The translations under genes were made by a program, and so were the position numbers. Positions 1 through 8,434 of a DNA stretch of 64,000 nt are shown one piece after another (positions within the stretch are counted from its first letter, which is position 1; the number at the start of each line of letters is the position of its first letter). Source of the stretch: Miltoncostaea oceani. GTDB lineage: Bacteria > Actinomycetota > Thermoleophilia > Miltoncostaeales > Miltoncostaeaceae. The DNA lies in the NCBI RefSeq assembly GCF_018141545.1, contig NZ_CP064356.1, forward strand, positions 2,555,001-2,619,000, given 5' to 3'. Below the pieces are notes generated by a model. The model made no database searches. It saw nothing but the letters and a program-made list of their open reading frames with translations, and was not told the DNA's origin.

Positions 1-77
1 AGCAGCACGACGCGGTGGACCTCGTGGGGCTGCGCGAGGTAACCCGCGACGGGCGGGGTGGGACGGTGCTCGGGCAC
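1..77 (-). CDS. Unknown protein, N-terminal fragment
   Basis: A minus-strand GTG at 77 opens a frame that stays open to the window edge, giving MPEHRPTPPVAGYLAQPHEV and a few more residues. A GGAGG ribosome binding site lies about 7-9 bases upstream (near 86-92) and a TAGACT-like -10 hexamer lies further upstream. That supports a real start, but 25 codons are too few to name a family. It would be transcribed divergently from the anti-sigma-type gene that follows. Confidence 0.45.
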   Translation of the reverse strand, partial: MPEHRPTPPVAGYLAQPHEVHRVVL

Positions 78-268
78 GGCGTGGCCTCCGGGTGGTGTGG
101 GCGGCGTGGAAGTCTAGAGCAGGCCGGGGCGGCGGCCCGCGCGGGCGCCCTCCCGTGACCGCCCGGGCCGGGCGCCCCGACGACCGTGGGGGTGCCGCCG
201 GCCGATGACGGGACCGACGGGGGTGCCCGGGGGGTCGAGTGCTGTCGTATACCGCCGATAAGGTTCCA

Positions 269-748
269 ATGAACGCCTCCTCACAGCAGGTGCTCCGTGA
301 CCCGATGACGCACGGCGTCCACTCCAGCCTCCGGGTGCCGGCCGACCTCACGGTCGTCGGCTTCGTCCGCTCCGCGTTCGCGTGCGTCCTCACGCGGGAG
401 GGGTGGCCCACCGAGGGCGCCGGCCGCGTGCTGCTCGCCTCCACGGAGGCCATGACCAACGCGATCGAGCACGGCTCGCCGCTCGGCGGCGCGATCGGGG
501 TCGAGATCTCCGTGACGCACGACGCGACGCGCATCGCCGTCTCCGACGAGGGTCGCCCCGGCGCGACCACGCCGCGGCTGCCCGCCTCCCCTCCCCCGCC
601 GACGAGCCCCCGCGGCCGCGGGCTGCTGATCATCAGCCGCCTGGCCGACGAGGTCGCCGTCACGGCCGAGGGCGACGGCACGTTGGTGACCGCGACGTTC
701 CTCCGGGAGCGCCGGTCCGCCACCCGCGCCACGCGCCGGGCCGCCTAG
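269..748 (+). CDS. Anti-sigma-type serine kinase/ATPase (HATPase_c_2, RsbW-like)
   Basis: Small cytosolic GHKL-fold ATPase of the RsbW/SpoIIAB type, which bind a sigma factor or phosphorylate an anti-anti-sigma partner. The N box EAMTNAIEHG, G1 box SDEGRPG and G2 box GRGLLIISRLADEV appear in order. The whole product is essentially this one domain, 159 residues. I chose ATG 269 because AAGG lies 5 bases upstream. A GTG at 239 would add ten residues (MLSYTADKVP) that do not belong to the fold. No sigma factor or anti-anti-sigma gene lies next to it, so the partner is unknown; the ECF-like gene near 35.3 kb is too distant to assign. Confidence 0.85.
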   Translation: MNASSQQVLRDPMTHGVHSSLRVPADLTVVGFVRSAFACVLTREGWPTEGAGRVLLASTEAMTNAIEHGSPLGGAIGVEISVTHDATRIAVSDEGRPGATTPRLPASPPPPTSPRGRGLLIISRLADEVAVTAEGDGTLVTATFLRERRSATRATRRAA

Positions 749-856
749 CCACCACCCCCCGGGGCCCCTCACAGGGTCCTCATCGACGGCTCCCCGCGGC
801 CTCCGATGCGGCGCCGCTTGCATCGGTGTCTCCGAACGTCGACCGAAGGGGACACC

Positions 857-1111
857 ATGGGGATCACGACCGGCAGGACCGTGACGGCGGCCATCGCCGC
901 GCTCGCGCTGGTGGCGGGTGGCGCCACCGCCGTGGCCGCCACGAACGACGGCGGCGGCACCGCCACGACCCCGGCGGCGGCGGCCGCGGCCGCCGAATCG
1001 GGCGCCGCGACCGCGGCCACGACCCCGACGACGCCGGACGCCCCCGCCACCCCGGGCGACGGCACCGGCACCGCACCCGCCCCCGGGGCCGGCCGGGGGG
1101 ACTGCCCGTAG
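857..1111 (+). CDS. Small secreted Ala/Thr/Pro-rich protein
   Basis: Predicted 84-residue protein. The first about 30 residues form a signal peptide (GRTVTAAIAALALVAGGATA then VAA), followed by a low-complexity tail of Ala, Thr, Gly and Pro ending in GRGDCP with one cysteine. ATG 857 is preceded by GAAGGGG at 845-851. An earlier in-frame ATG at 806 would put a charged stretch before the signal peptide, so I rejected it. Role unknown. It could be a spacer-like exported protein; composition alone makes the call modest. Confidence 0.55.
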   Translation: MGITTGRTVTAAIAALALVAGGATAVAATNDGGGTATTPAAAAAAAESGAATAATTPTTPDAPATPGDGTGTAPAPGAGRGDCP

Positions 1112-1228
1112 GACGGCCCGGGCGCGGCGGCGACCCCGCCGCGCCCCCCGTCCCCCCGACCACCCCGGGGTGCGCGAGCGCGCGGAGTGCGGTTATCCTG
1201 GCGCCCGCACACGATCGGGGAGGCGTCG

Positions 1229-1996
1229 ATGACAGAGGTGACCCCGCCGTCCGCGGACGGCGCCGGGCCGCGCGAGGGCCTCGCGGTCTCGGCGCGCGGC
1301 CTGACGAAGCGCTACGGCAGCGGGGACGCCGAGGTCCACGCCCTCCGCGGTGTCTCGGTCGACTTCCCGAAGGGCCAGTTCGCCGCGATCATGGGGCCAT
1401 CCGGCTCCGGCAAGTCGACGCTGATGAACATCCTCGCGGGGCTCGACACGCCCACCGAGGGCAGCGTGATGATCGACGGCACCGAGATCACGACCCTCAA
1501 GGACAAGCAGCTGACGCTGCTGCGCCGCGAGAAGGTCGGGTTCGTCTTCCAGTTCTTCAACCTGCTGCCGATGCTGACGGCCGAGGAGAACCTGGAGCTG
1601 CCGATGGCGATCGCGGGGCGCAAGATCGACCCGGCGTGGGAGAAGGAGCTGGTGAGCGCCGTCGGCCTGGACGACCGCCGGCGCCACCGCCCGTCGGAGC
1701 TGTCCGGCGGCCAGCAGCAGCGGGTCGCGCTGGCGCGTGGGCTCATCTCCCGCCCCGCGGTGCTGTTCGCCGACGAGCCCACCGGCAACCTCGACTCCTC
1801 GACGTCGGAGGAGATGCTGCGCCTGCTGCGGCGGTCCGTCGACGAGTTCGGCCAGACGATCGTGATGGTCACCCACGACGGCCGCGCCGCGACGTTCGCC
1901 GACCGCGTGCTGTTCCTGCGCGACGGCGAGATCGTCGAGGACCGCGGGCACCTCGAGGCCGACGCGGTGTACGACGTCGTGAAGTCGCTCGAGTAG
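1229..1996 (+). CDS. ABC transporter ATP-binding protein (MacB/LolD type)
   Basis: Nucleotide-binding subunit of an ABC exporter that works with the permease starting at 2006. Walker A is GPSGSGKS, the signature is LSGGQQQRVA, Walker B is AVLFADEP followed by TGNLDS, and the switch histidine is in MVTHDGR. The TGNLDS context is typical of LolD/MacB/FtsE ATPases. ATG 1229 has GGGGAGG about 6 bases upstream and a TATCCT -10 hexamer at 1194-1199. An in-frame start at 1187 would lie upstream of that promoter. 255 residues, normal length. The stop is only 9 bases from the permease start. Confidence 0.93.
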   Translation: MTEVTPPSADGAGPREGLAVSARGLTKRYGSGDAEVHALRGVSVDFPKGQFAAIMGPSGSGKSTLMNILAGLDTPTEGSVMIDGTEITTLKDKQLTLLRREKVGFVFQFFNLLPMLTAEENLELPMAIAGRKIDPAWEKELVSAVGLDDRRRHRPSELSGGQQQRVALARGLISRPAVLFADEPTGNLDSSTSEEMLRLLRRSVDEFGQTIVMVTHDGRAATFADRVLFLRDGEIVEDRGHLEADAVYDVVKSLE

Positions 1997-2005
1997 GGAC
2001 CGGCC

Positions 2006-4558
2006 GTGCTCCGCCTGATCGTCCGCGGGATCCTCGCCCGCAAGCTGCGCACCGCGCTGACCTCGGTGGCGATCGTCCTCGGCGTCGCGATGGTCGCGGG
2101 GACCTTCATCCTCACCGACCAGATCAACACCGCGTTCGACGACATCTTCGAGACCGGCAACTCGAAGATCGACGCGGTGGTGTCGCGGCAGACGGAGTTC
2201 GACTCGTTCGACGACCCGGCGCCGCCGATGCCGGAGTCGGTCGTCGACCGCGTCGCCGGGGTGGACGGCGTCGCCCTCGCCGAGGGCCAGGTGAGCGCCC
2301 AGGGCCAGCTCGTCGTGGACGGCGACGTCGTGTCGTCGCAGGGCGGGGCGCCGGCGATCGTCGTCTCGAACGTCTCCCCCGAGATCAACCCGAGCGTGGC
2401 GATCGAGGGCCGCCTCCCCGAGAACCCGGGGGAGGTCGCCGTCATCAAGGACGTGTTCGACCGCGAGGACCTGCAGGTCGGGCAGGCGGTCGGCCTCGCC
2501 ACGGCGGTCGGCACGCAACCGGTGACGCTCGTCGGCACGTTCCGGTACGGCGACGTGGAGTCGATCGGCGGCGCGACCGTCGTGCTGGTGACGCTGGGCG
2601 ACGCGCAACGGTGGTTCGACCGCGACGGCCAGGTCACGAACGTCTTCGCGACGGCGGACCCGGGCATCGGCGAGAACGACCTCGCGAACCGGATCCGGGC
2701 GGTCCTGCCGGCGGACCTGGAGGTCGAGACGGCCGCCGAGAACGCCCAGGCGCAGAGCGACGACATCTCCGGTGAGATCTCCGGCTTCCTGACGCCCGCC
2801 CTGCTGGCGTTCGCGGGCGTGGCGCTGTTCGTCGGCGCGTTCATCATCTTCAACACGTTCTCCATCACGGTCGCCCAGCGGGTGCGGGAGTTCGGGATGA
2901 TCCGGACGCTCGGCGCGAGCCGGGGCCAGGTGATGCGGAACGTGGTGGGCGAGGCGTTGCTGATCGGGATCGTGGCGTCGCTCGTCGGTCTCGCCGCGGG
3001 CGTCGGGATCGCGTGGGGCATCCTCGCGCTGTTCGACGCGATCGGCTTCGGGCTGCCGGCCGCGGGCATCGAGGTGGCGCCGCGGACGATCGTCGCCGCC
3101 CTGCTCGTCGGCGTGGTGGTGACGGTGGTCGCCGCGGTGGGTCCGGCGTTGCGCGCGACGCGGGTGCCGCCGATCGCGGCGGTGCAGGAGGGCGCCGGCC
3201 TGCCGCCGGGGCGCTTCTCGAAGTACACCCCGTACCTGGCGGGTGTGCTCCTCGCAGCGGGGATCGCGCTGTTCGTCTACGGCCTCGCCGGCGGGCTCGG
3301 TGCGACGGAGGCGCTGCAGGTGCTGGGGCTGGGCGCGGTGCTCGTGTTCCTCGGGGTCGGTGCGCTGGCGCGCTTCATCGTGCGGCCCCTCGCCCGGGCG
3401 ATCGGCGCCCCGATCGAGGCCCTCGCGGGCACCACGGGGCGGCTGGCGCGCGCGAACGCGACCCGCAACACGGCGCGGACGGCGGCGACGGCGGCGGCGT
3501 TGATGATCGGCGTCGGCCTGGTCGCGTTCGTCGCGATCTTCGCGGCGGGCCTGAAGGACTCGTTCACGGGGGCGATCGACCGCACCCTCCAGGGCGACCT
3601 GATCCTCCAGACCGACAACTTCACGGCGTTCCCGGCCGCGGCGGAGCAGGTGGTGGATTCGACGCCGGGGGTGCGGGCCTCCCAGTTCCTCCGGTTCCCC
3701 GAGATCCGGACGGACCCGGGTGGCAGCCAGTTCCTCAACACCATCGACCCGGCGACAGCGTCGGAGGTGTTCGACTTCGACTGGCGCGGCGACGCCTCGG
3801 ACGCGCTGTTCGCCCGCCTCGGGCGGGATGGCGCGCTGATCGAGACGAACCTCGCGGACTCGACGGGGTTGAACACGGGTGACCGGTTCACGGTGACGAC
3901 GAACCGCGGCGAGTCGGCGCAGTTCACGGTGCTCGGCGAGTACCGCGACCCGGTCCTGTTCACGGGCATCACGGTGTCGTCGGAGGCCGCGGACGCGCTC
4001 GACGTGCCCCCGGACCCGTCCGTCGGCGTGGTCCTCCTCGACGAGGGCGCGGACGTCGCCGCGATCCAGCGGCAGCTGACGGAGCGCATGGACGCCGACT
4101 TCCCCACCGTGAACGTGCAGTCGAACGCGGAGTTCAAGGAGGAGTTCGAGGGCCAGATCGACCAGCTCCTCGCCCTCCTCTACGCGCTCCTCGCGATCTC
4201 CCTGATCATCTCCCTGTTCGGCATCGTCAACGCCCTCGTCCTCAGCATCTACGAGCGGACCCGCGAGATCGGGATGCTCCGGGCGATCGGCACGACGCGG
4301 CGCCAGATGCGGGCGATGGTGCGGTACGAGAGCATCATCACCGCCGTCATCGGCGGCGTCCTCGGGATCCTCATCGGGATCCTGTTCGCGTGGGTCCTGA
4401 CGCAGGGCCTCGCCGACCAGGGGATCGAGTTCGCCCTCCCCGTCGGGACCCTGATCATCTTCCTCGTACTCGCGATCGTCGCCGGCGTCCTCGCCGCCGT
4501 CCTCCCCGCCCGCCGCGCCGCACGCCTCAAGCCCCTGGACGCCCTCCACTTCGAGTAG
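2006..4558 (+). CDS. ABC transporter permease, FtsX/MacB type with two repeats
   Basis: Large membrane subunit (850 residues) of the exporter with the preceding ATPase. TM1 spans about 17-36, followed by a MacB-PCD-like extracytoplasmic domain. The first FtsX core begins near 262 with FLTPALLAFAGVALFVGAF and REFGMIRTLGASRGQ. A middle membrane region (about 405-515), a second extracytoplasmic domain, and a second FtsX core (EIGMLRAIGTTRRQMRAM) near the C terminus follow. This duplicated layout is typical of actinobacterial transporters that export lipids, peptides or drugs. Substrate not inferable. GTG 2006 was chosen because it directly follows the ATPase and starts at the family N terminus. 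Confidence 0.93.
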   Translation: MLRLIVRGILARKLRTALTSVAIVLGVAMVAGTFILTDQINTAFDDIFETGNSKIDAVVSRQTEFDSFDDPAPPMPESVVDRVAGVDGVALAEGQVSAQGQLVVDGDVVSSQGGAPAIVVSNVSPEINPSVAIEGRLPENPGEVAVIKDVFDREDLQVGQAVGLATAVGTQPVTLVGTFRYGDVESIGGATVVLVTLGDAQRWFDRDGQVTNVFATADPGIGENDLANRIRAVLPADLEVETAAENAQAQSDDISGEISGFLTPALLAFAGVALFVGAFIIFNTFSITVAQRVREFGMIRTLGASRGQVMRNVVGEALLIGIVASLVGLAAGVGIAWGILALFDAIGFGLPAAGIEVAPRTIVAALLVGVVVTVVAAVGPALRATRVPPIAAVQEGAGLPPGRFSKYTPYLAGVLLAAGIALFVYGLAGGLGATEALQVLGLGAVLVFLGVGALARFIVRPLARAIGAPIEALAGTTGRLARANATRNTARTAATAAALMIGVGLVAFVAIFAAGLKDSFTGAIDRTLQGDLILQTDNFTAFPAAAEQVVDSTPGVRASQFLRFPEIRTDPGGSQFLNTIDPATASEVFDFDWRGDASDALFARLGRDGALIETNLADSTGLNTGDRFTVTTNRGESAQFTVLGEYRDPVLFTGITVSSEAADALDVPPDPSVGVVLLDEGADVAAIQRQLTERMDADFPTVNVQSNAEFKEEFEGQIDQLLALLYALLAISLIISLFGIVNALVLSIYERTREIGMLRAIGTTRRQMRAMVRYESIITAVIGGVLGILIGILFAWVLTQGLADQGIEFALPVGTLIIFLVLAIVAGVLAAVLPARRAARLKPLDALHFE

Positions 4559-4600
4559 TCCGGAGGGCCGGGGGGGACGGGCCTGACGGCGCGGGCGCGT

Positions 4601-5180
4601 CGAGGTCCAATTGGACCTCGGTGTCGCGGCCAAGTGGACCACGGGGGTCAGGTCCAAGTGGACCATGGGGTCGCGGCCAAATAGATCCCCGCGACGCACC
4701 AGGCCCGTCGACGCCTCTCCCGGCGTTCCCTGCAGCCCTTGACTCCACTCGGGGAGGCGCTGGCCGAGACGGTCACGGTCCAAGTGGACCACGAGGTCAG
4801 GTCCAAGTGGACCTCCGGGTCAGGTCCAAGTGGACCACGGGGTCGCGGCCAAATGGACCAGGGGTCGCGGCCAAGTGGACCCCCACGACACATCAAGCCC
4901 ATCTGACGCCTCCCCCGGCGTTCCCGGCAGCCCTTCACCCCACCTGTGGAGGAGCCGGCCCAGAAGGTCACGGCCGATTGGGCCTCGGGGTCGCGGCCAA
5001 GTGGACCACGGGGTCAGGTCCAAATGGACCTCGGGGTCACGGCCAAATGGACCACGGCCACACCCCAGGCCCTCGACACCGCCCCGCCGGCGTTCCCTGC
5101 AGCCCCTCACCCCACCCGTGGAGGCCCCCCCCCGGAACGGTCGCGGCCAAATGGACCTCGACGCATCGGCCAATCGACCG
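4601..5180. repeat. 23-bp dyad repeat array, four clusters with conserved linkers
   Basis: This 679-bp gap between two convergent genes (4559-5237) holds at least 15 copies of a dyad with core GGTCCA-NN-TGGACC; a common variant has GCGGCCA as the left arm. Taking the second N as the centre, copies lie at 4611, 4634, 4658, 4681; 4784, 4807, 4830, 4853, 4875; 4978, 5001, 5024, 5047; 5151, 5174. The step within a cluster is 22-24 bp, almost always 23. The gaps between clusters are 103, 103 and 104 bp. The linkers (4689-4776, 4882-4970, 5054-5143) resemble each other, sharing GGCGTTCCC then GCAGCCC. The first copy is a perfect 20-bp palindrome at 4601-4620. No gene was seen inside. Confidence 0.9.
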
Positions 5181-5237
5181 ACGACGGCGGCACGGTCTGG
5201 CCCGCTTTGATCGAATCCCGCCCGACACACCCCGGGG

Positions 5238-6416
5238 TCAGAGGGCGGTGAGGACCCTCCGGAGGGTGACGGTGAGGGCGTCGAGGTCGTCGCCGTCGAT
5301 GACGAGCGGGGGGAGCATCCGGATCGTCCGGGCCGACGTGTTGTTCACGAGGTAGCCCTCGGCGAGCATCGACTCCACCACCTCGGCGGCGCGGGGGAGG
5401 GGCAGGTCCACGGCCGTCATCAGGCCACGTCCCCGCGCCTCGGTCGCGAGGCCGTCCGTGACGAGCCCCTCGAGGTCGGCGAGGAGGGCGGCGCCCTTCA
5501 CCCGCACCGACTGCTGCAGGTCGGCGTCGGCGAGGACGGCGCACGAGGCGAGGGCCGCGGCGCACGCGAGGGGCCCCCCGGCGAAGGTGGAGCCGTGGTC
5601 CCCCGGCTGCAGGACCGCGTCGAACTCCGGGCGGGCGGTGACCGCCCCGATGGGGACGCCGCCCCCGAGGCTCTTCGCGAGGCACATCACGTCCGGGACG
5701 ATCCCGATGTCCTGGAACGCGAACAGCGGGCCCGTCCGCGACAGCCCCGTCTGGATCTCGTCGATGACGAGCAGGGCCCCGTGGCGGTCCGCCAGCTCCC
5801 GCGCCAGCCGGATCATCTCGAGGGGGACGGGGTGGACGCCGCACTCGCCCTGCACGATCTCCAGCACGATCGCGCACGTCCGGTCCCCCACCGCCGCCTC
5901 GAGCCCGGCGGGGTCGTCGCGGTCCACGTGCCGCACCCCCGGCACCAGCGGCGCGAACGGCTCCTGCTTCGACGGCTGCCCCGTCATCGACAGCGCCCCG
6001 TACGTCCGCCCGTGGAACCCGTCGACGAGCGCCACCACCTCCGTGCGCCCCGGGCCGCCGTGCTTGCGGGCGAGCTTCAACGCCGCCTCGCTCGCCTCCG
6101 CGCCGGAGTTGCAGAAGAACGACCGGCCGCCGAGGGCGTGGTCGCGGATCCACTCCGCCAACGCCACCATCGGCTCGGTGTAGTAGAGGTTCGAGACGTT
6201 GATGAGGCGCCCCGCCTGCTCCGCGATCGCCGACACCACCGCCGGGTGGCAGTGGCCGACGTTGTTCATCGAGATGCCGGCCATGCAGTCCACGTACCGG
6301 CGGCCGTCGGCGTCCCACAACGACGCGCCCTCGCCCCGCACGAACGCGACGTGTTGACGCCGGTACGTCGGCATCACCGCCGCCGCCTCGCGCTGGACCA
6401 GGGTCTCGTCGATCAC
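5238..6416 (-). CDS. argD: Acetylornithine aminotransferase
   Basis: PLP-dependent class III aminotransferase converting N-acetylglutamate semialdehyde to N-acetylornithine in arginine synthesis. Visible motifs are the cofactor-phosphate region NSGAEASEAALK, the Asp of VIDEIQTGLSRTG that contacts the PLP ring nitrogen, and the Schiff-base lysine in CLAKSLGGG. 392 residues, normal length. GTG 6416 overlaps the argB stop in a GTGA junction, so translation is probably coupled. Such enzymes can also act on succinyldiaminopimelate, but the partnership with argB supports the arginine role. Its 3' end faces the 23-bp repeat array. Confidence 0.95.
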   Translation of the reverse strand: MIDETLVQREAAAVMPTYRRQHVAFVRGEGASLWDADGRRYVDCMAGISMNNVGHCHPAVVSAIAEQAGRLINVSNLYYTEPMVALAEWIRDHALGGRSFFCNSGAEASEAALKLARKHGGPGRTEVVALVDGFHGRTYGALSMTGQPSKQEPFAPLVPGVRHVDRDDPAGLEAAVGDRTCAIVLEIVQGECGVHPVPLEMIRLARELADRHGALLVIDEIQTGLSRTGPLFAFQDIGIVPDVMCLAKSLGGGVPIGAVTARPEFDAVLQPGDHGSTFAGGPLACAAALASCAVLADADLQQSVRVKGAALLADLEGLVTDGLATEARGRGLMTAVDLPLPRAAEVVESMLAEGYLVNNTSARTIRMLPPLVIDGDDLDALTVTLRRVLTAL

Positions 6417-7303
6417 GCCGTCACCTTCGTCCCGATCCCCGTCTCCGTGAAGATCTCGACGAGCACCGAATGGGGCACGCGTCCGTCCACCACGTGGGCG
6501 GCGCCGACCCCCGACTCGAGGGCGTCGGACACCGCGGCGAGCTTCGGGATCATCCCCGCGCCGATCGACCCGGAGGCCATCAGGTCGCGGAGGTCGTCGA
6601 GGCGGCACTCGCTGATCAGGCTCGCCGGGTCGCGGACGTCCCGGAAGATGCCCTCCACGTCGGTGAGGAAGATCGCCTTCCGCGCGCCCAACGCCGCCGC
6701 CAGCCGCCCGGCGACCGTGTCCGCGTTGATGTTGTAGCTCTGGCCATCCTTGTCGACGCCGACCGACGCCACCACCGGCACGAAGTCGCGGAGCCGCTCC
6801 AGCACGTGGGGGTCGATCGCCGCGACCCGCCCCACGAACCCGAGGTCCGCGTCCGGGCTCGACGCCTTCTCCGCCAGGATGAGGCCGCCGTCGTCGCCCG
6901 CCAGGCCGACGGCCGGGGCGCCCGCGACGTGGAGCTGGGCGACGATCTCCTTGTTGATCTTGCCGACGAGGACCATCTTCACCAGCTCCATCGTCGGCGC
7001 GTCGGTGACCCGCAGCCCCTGGACGAACCGGACCTCCAGGCCGAGGCGGTCCGAGTAGCGCGAGATGTCGGGGCCGCCGCCGTGGACGATCACGGGGTTC
7101 ATGCCGACGAGCTTCAGCAGCGCCACGTCACGCGCGAACGACGCCTTCAGCTCCGGCGTCGTCATCGCGGCGCCGCCGTACTTGATCACGATCGTCGCGC
7201 CCGCGAACTCCCGGATGTACGGGAGCGCCTCGAGCAGCACCTCGACGCGCGGCTCGAGGTCGGCGCGCGAGCGGTCGGTGCTGGGGGGCGTGTTCTCGGC
7301 CAT
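6413..7303 (-). CDS. argB: Acetylglutamate kinase
   Basis: Amino-acid kinase phosphorylating N-acetylglutamate, the second step of the acetylated arginine route. KYGGAAM and the glycine-rich VHGGGPDIS form the ATP and substrate sites; the C-terminal half has the FLTDVEGI nucleotide-site motif. 296 residues. ATG 7303 lies only 9 bases from the ATG that opens the longest frame of the divergent cation exporter, so the promoter must lie within that neighbour's 5' region. Part of an argB-argD unit; argC and argJ lie about 5 kb away on the same strand. Confidence 0.95.
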   Translation of the reverse strand: MAENTPPSTDRSRADLEPRVEVLLEALPYIREFAGATIVIKYGGAAMTTPELKASFARDVALLKLVGMNPVIVHGGGPDISRYSDRLGLEVRFVQGLRVTDAPTMELVKMVLVGKINKEIVAQLHVAGAPAVGLAGDDGGLILAEKASSPDADLGFVGRVAAIDPHVLERLRDFVPVVASVGVDKDGQSYNINADTVAGRLAAALGARKAIFLTDVEGIFRDVRDPASLISECRLDDLRDLMASGSIGAGMIPKLAAVSDALESGVGAAHVVDGRVPHSVLVEIFTETGIGTKVTA

Positions 7304-7312
7304 CGGCGCGTG

Positions 7313-8329
7313 ATGCTGACACACCGGGCGGCCGTCGGGGGCGGCGGATTGGCGGGATCCGTCACGTGGAGGACGCCCGGCCCGCCGTCTGGCAGCGTTG
7401 GGCCCATCGGCCACCACCACGACCACCACGGGCACGACCACGGCCACGCCGACCGGTCGCGCGACGCGCGCGCCCTCGGGCTCGTCCTCGCGCTGACCGC
7501 CGGGTTCGCGGTGCTCGAGGTCGTCGGCGGCCTCATCTCCGGCAGCGTCGCCCTCATCGCCGACGCCGCGCACATGGCGTCCGACGCCGGGTCCCTCGCC
7601 CTCGCCCTCGGGGCCGTGTGGCTCGCGCGCCGGCCGCCGACGGCCCGCATGAGCTTCGGCTGGCGGCGCGCCGAGATCCTCGCCGCCCTCGCCAACGGCG
7701 TCGCCCTCGTCGCCGTCGGGTTCTGGGTCGTCGTCGAGTCCGCGAGCCGCCTCGGCGACCCGCCCGCCATCGACGCCGTCCCTACCCTCTGGATCGGCGC
7801 CGCCGGCCTCGTCGTCAACGTCGTCGGCGCGACCATCCTCTTCCGCTCCGGCGGCGGCAGCCTCAACGTGCGCGCCGCCCTGCTGCACGTCCTCGCCGAC
7901 CTCCTCGGCTCCGTCGGGGTCGTCGTCGCCGCCCTCCTCGTCCTGGGACCGGGGTGGGAGATCGCCGACCCCGTCGCCGGCCTCGTCATCGGTGCGCTCG
8001 TGCTGCTCGGGTCGTGGCGGGTGCTGCGGGAGTCGCTCGCCGTGCTGCTGGAGGCCGCGCCCGAGGGACTCGACGTCGACGAGATCGGCCGGGCGATGGC
8101 CGCCGCGCCGGGGGTGCGGGAGGTGCACGACCTCCACGTGTGGACGATCACCTCCGGCTTCCCCGCCCTCAGCGCCCACGTCCTCGTCGAGCACGCCGAG
8201 GACTGCCACGCCCGGCGGCGCGAGCTCGCGGCGATGCTGGAGGCCGACTTCCACATCCACCACACCACCCTCCAGGTGGAGCACAGCCACGACGAGGCCC
8301 GACTCCACGGGGTGCGCCGCACGACCTGA
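7313..8329 (+). CDS. Cation diffusion facilitator (Zn/Co exporter)
   Basis: Six-helix CDF antiporter expelling Zn2+ or a related divalent ion. The HHHDHHGHDHGHAD stretch near the N terminus is a metal-gathering loop. Transport-site HxxxD motifs appear in TM2 (HMASDAG) and TM5 (HVLADLL). The cytosolic C-terminal domain carries VREVHDLHVWTITSG and ends with HTTLQVEHSH. The start is unsure: ATG 7313 has no clear ribosome binding site, whereas TTG 7349 has GGGGGCGG before it; a true start just before the His-rich segment would fit CDF relatives. It heads the plus-strand metal island. Confidence 0.9.
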   Translation: MLTHRAAVGGGGLAGSVTWRTPGPPSGSVGPIGHHHDHHGHDHGHADRSRDARALGLVLALTAGFAVLEVVGGLISGSVALIADAAHMASDAGSLALALGAVWLARRPPTARMSFGWRRAEILAALANGVALVAVGFWVVVESASRLGDPPAIDAVPTLWIGAAGLVVNVVGATILFRSGGGSLNVRAALLHVLADLLGSVGVVVAALLVLGPGWEIADPVAGLVIGALVLLGSWRVLRESLAVLLEAAPEGLDVDEIGRAMAAAPGVREVHDLHVWTITSGFPALSAHVLVEHAEDCHARRRELAAMLEADFHIHHTTLQVEHSHDEARLHGVRRTT

Positions 8330-8364
8330 GCGCCGGAGACCCGCGTGATCCCGGTGATCCAGTC

Positions 8365-8412
8365 ACGACTGCTTTGCGTAGTTAGCCATGGCTAGCTACC
8401 TTCATCAGTCGT
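8365..8412 (+). promoter_or_regulatory. Metal-operon promoter with nested palindromic operator
   Basis: The palindrome TAGTTAGCCATGGCTAGCTA (8379-8398, one mismatched pair) sits between a TTGCGT -35 (8374-8379) and a TACCTT -10 (8397-8402) spaced by 17 bp. Outer arms ACGACTG (8365-8371) and CAGTCGT (8406-8412) form a second, nested inverted repeat. The inner palindrome fills the promoter spacer, as an operator would. Its TTAG/CTA half-sites loosely recall DtxR/IdeR-type boxes; that is inference. It lies just upstream of the ABC importer operon, which encodes a DtxR-like domain. Confidence 0.55.
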
Positions 8413-8434
8413 CGCTTGTCCACCTGGAGGCCGC

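Noticed and set aside
1193-4792. 1199-residue minus-strand open frame
   Set aside because: Antisense shadow of the ABC transporter genes, rich in Arg/Asp/His as expected from reversed high-GC codons.
4601-5180. CRISPR array
   Set aside because: Units are adjacent 23-mers without unique spacers of even size, the longer linkers are alike rather than unique, and no cas gene is nearby.
4390-5355. Several open frames through the first repeat array with repeated peptides such as SKWTTGSRPNGP
   Set aside because: Frames are open on both strands only because the repeat lacks stops; the 23-bp step is not a multiple of three, and copies differ without regard to codon position.
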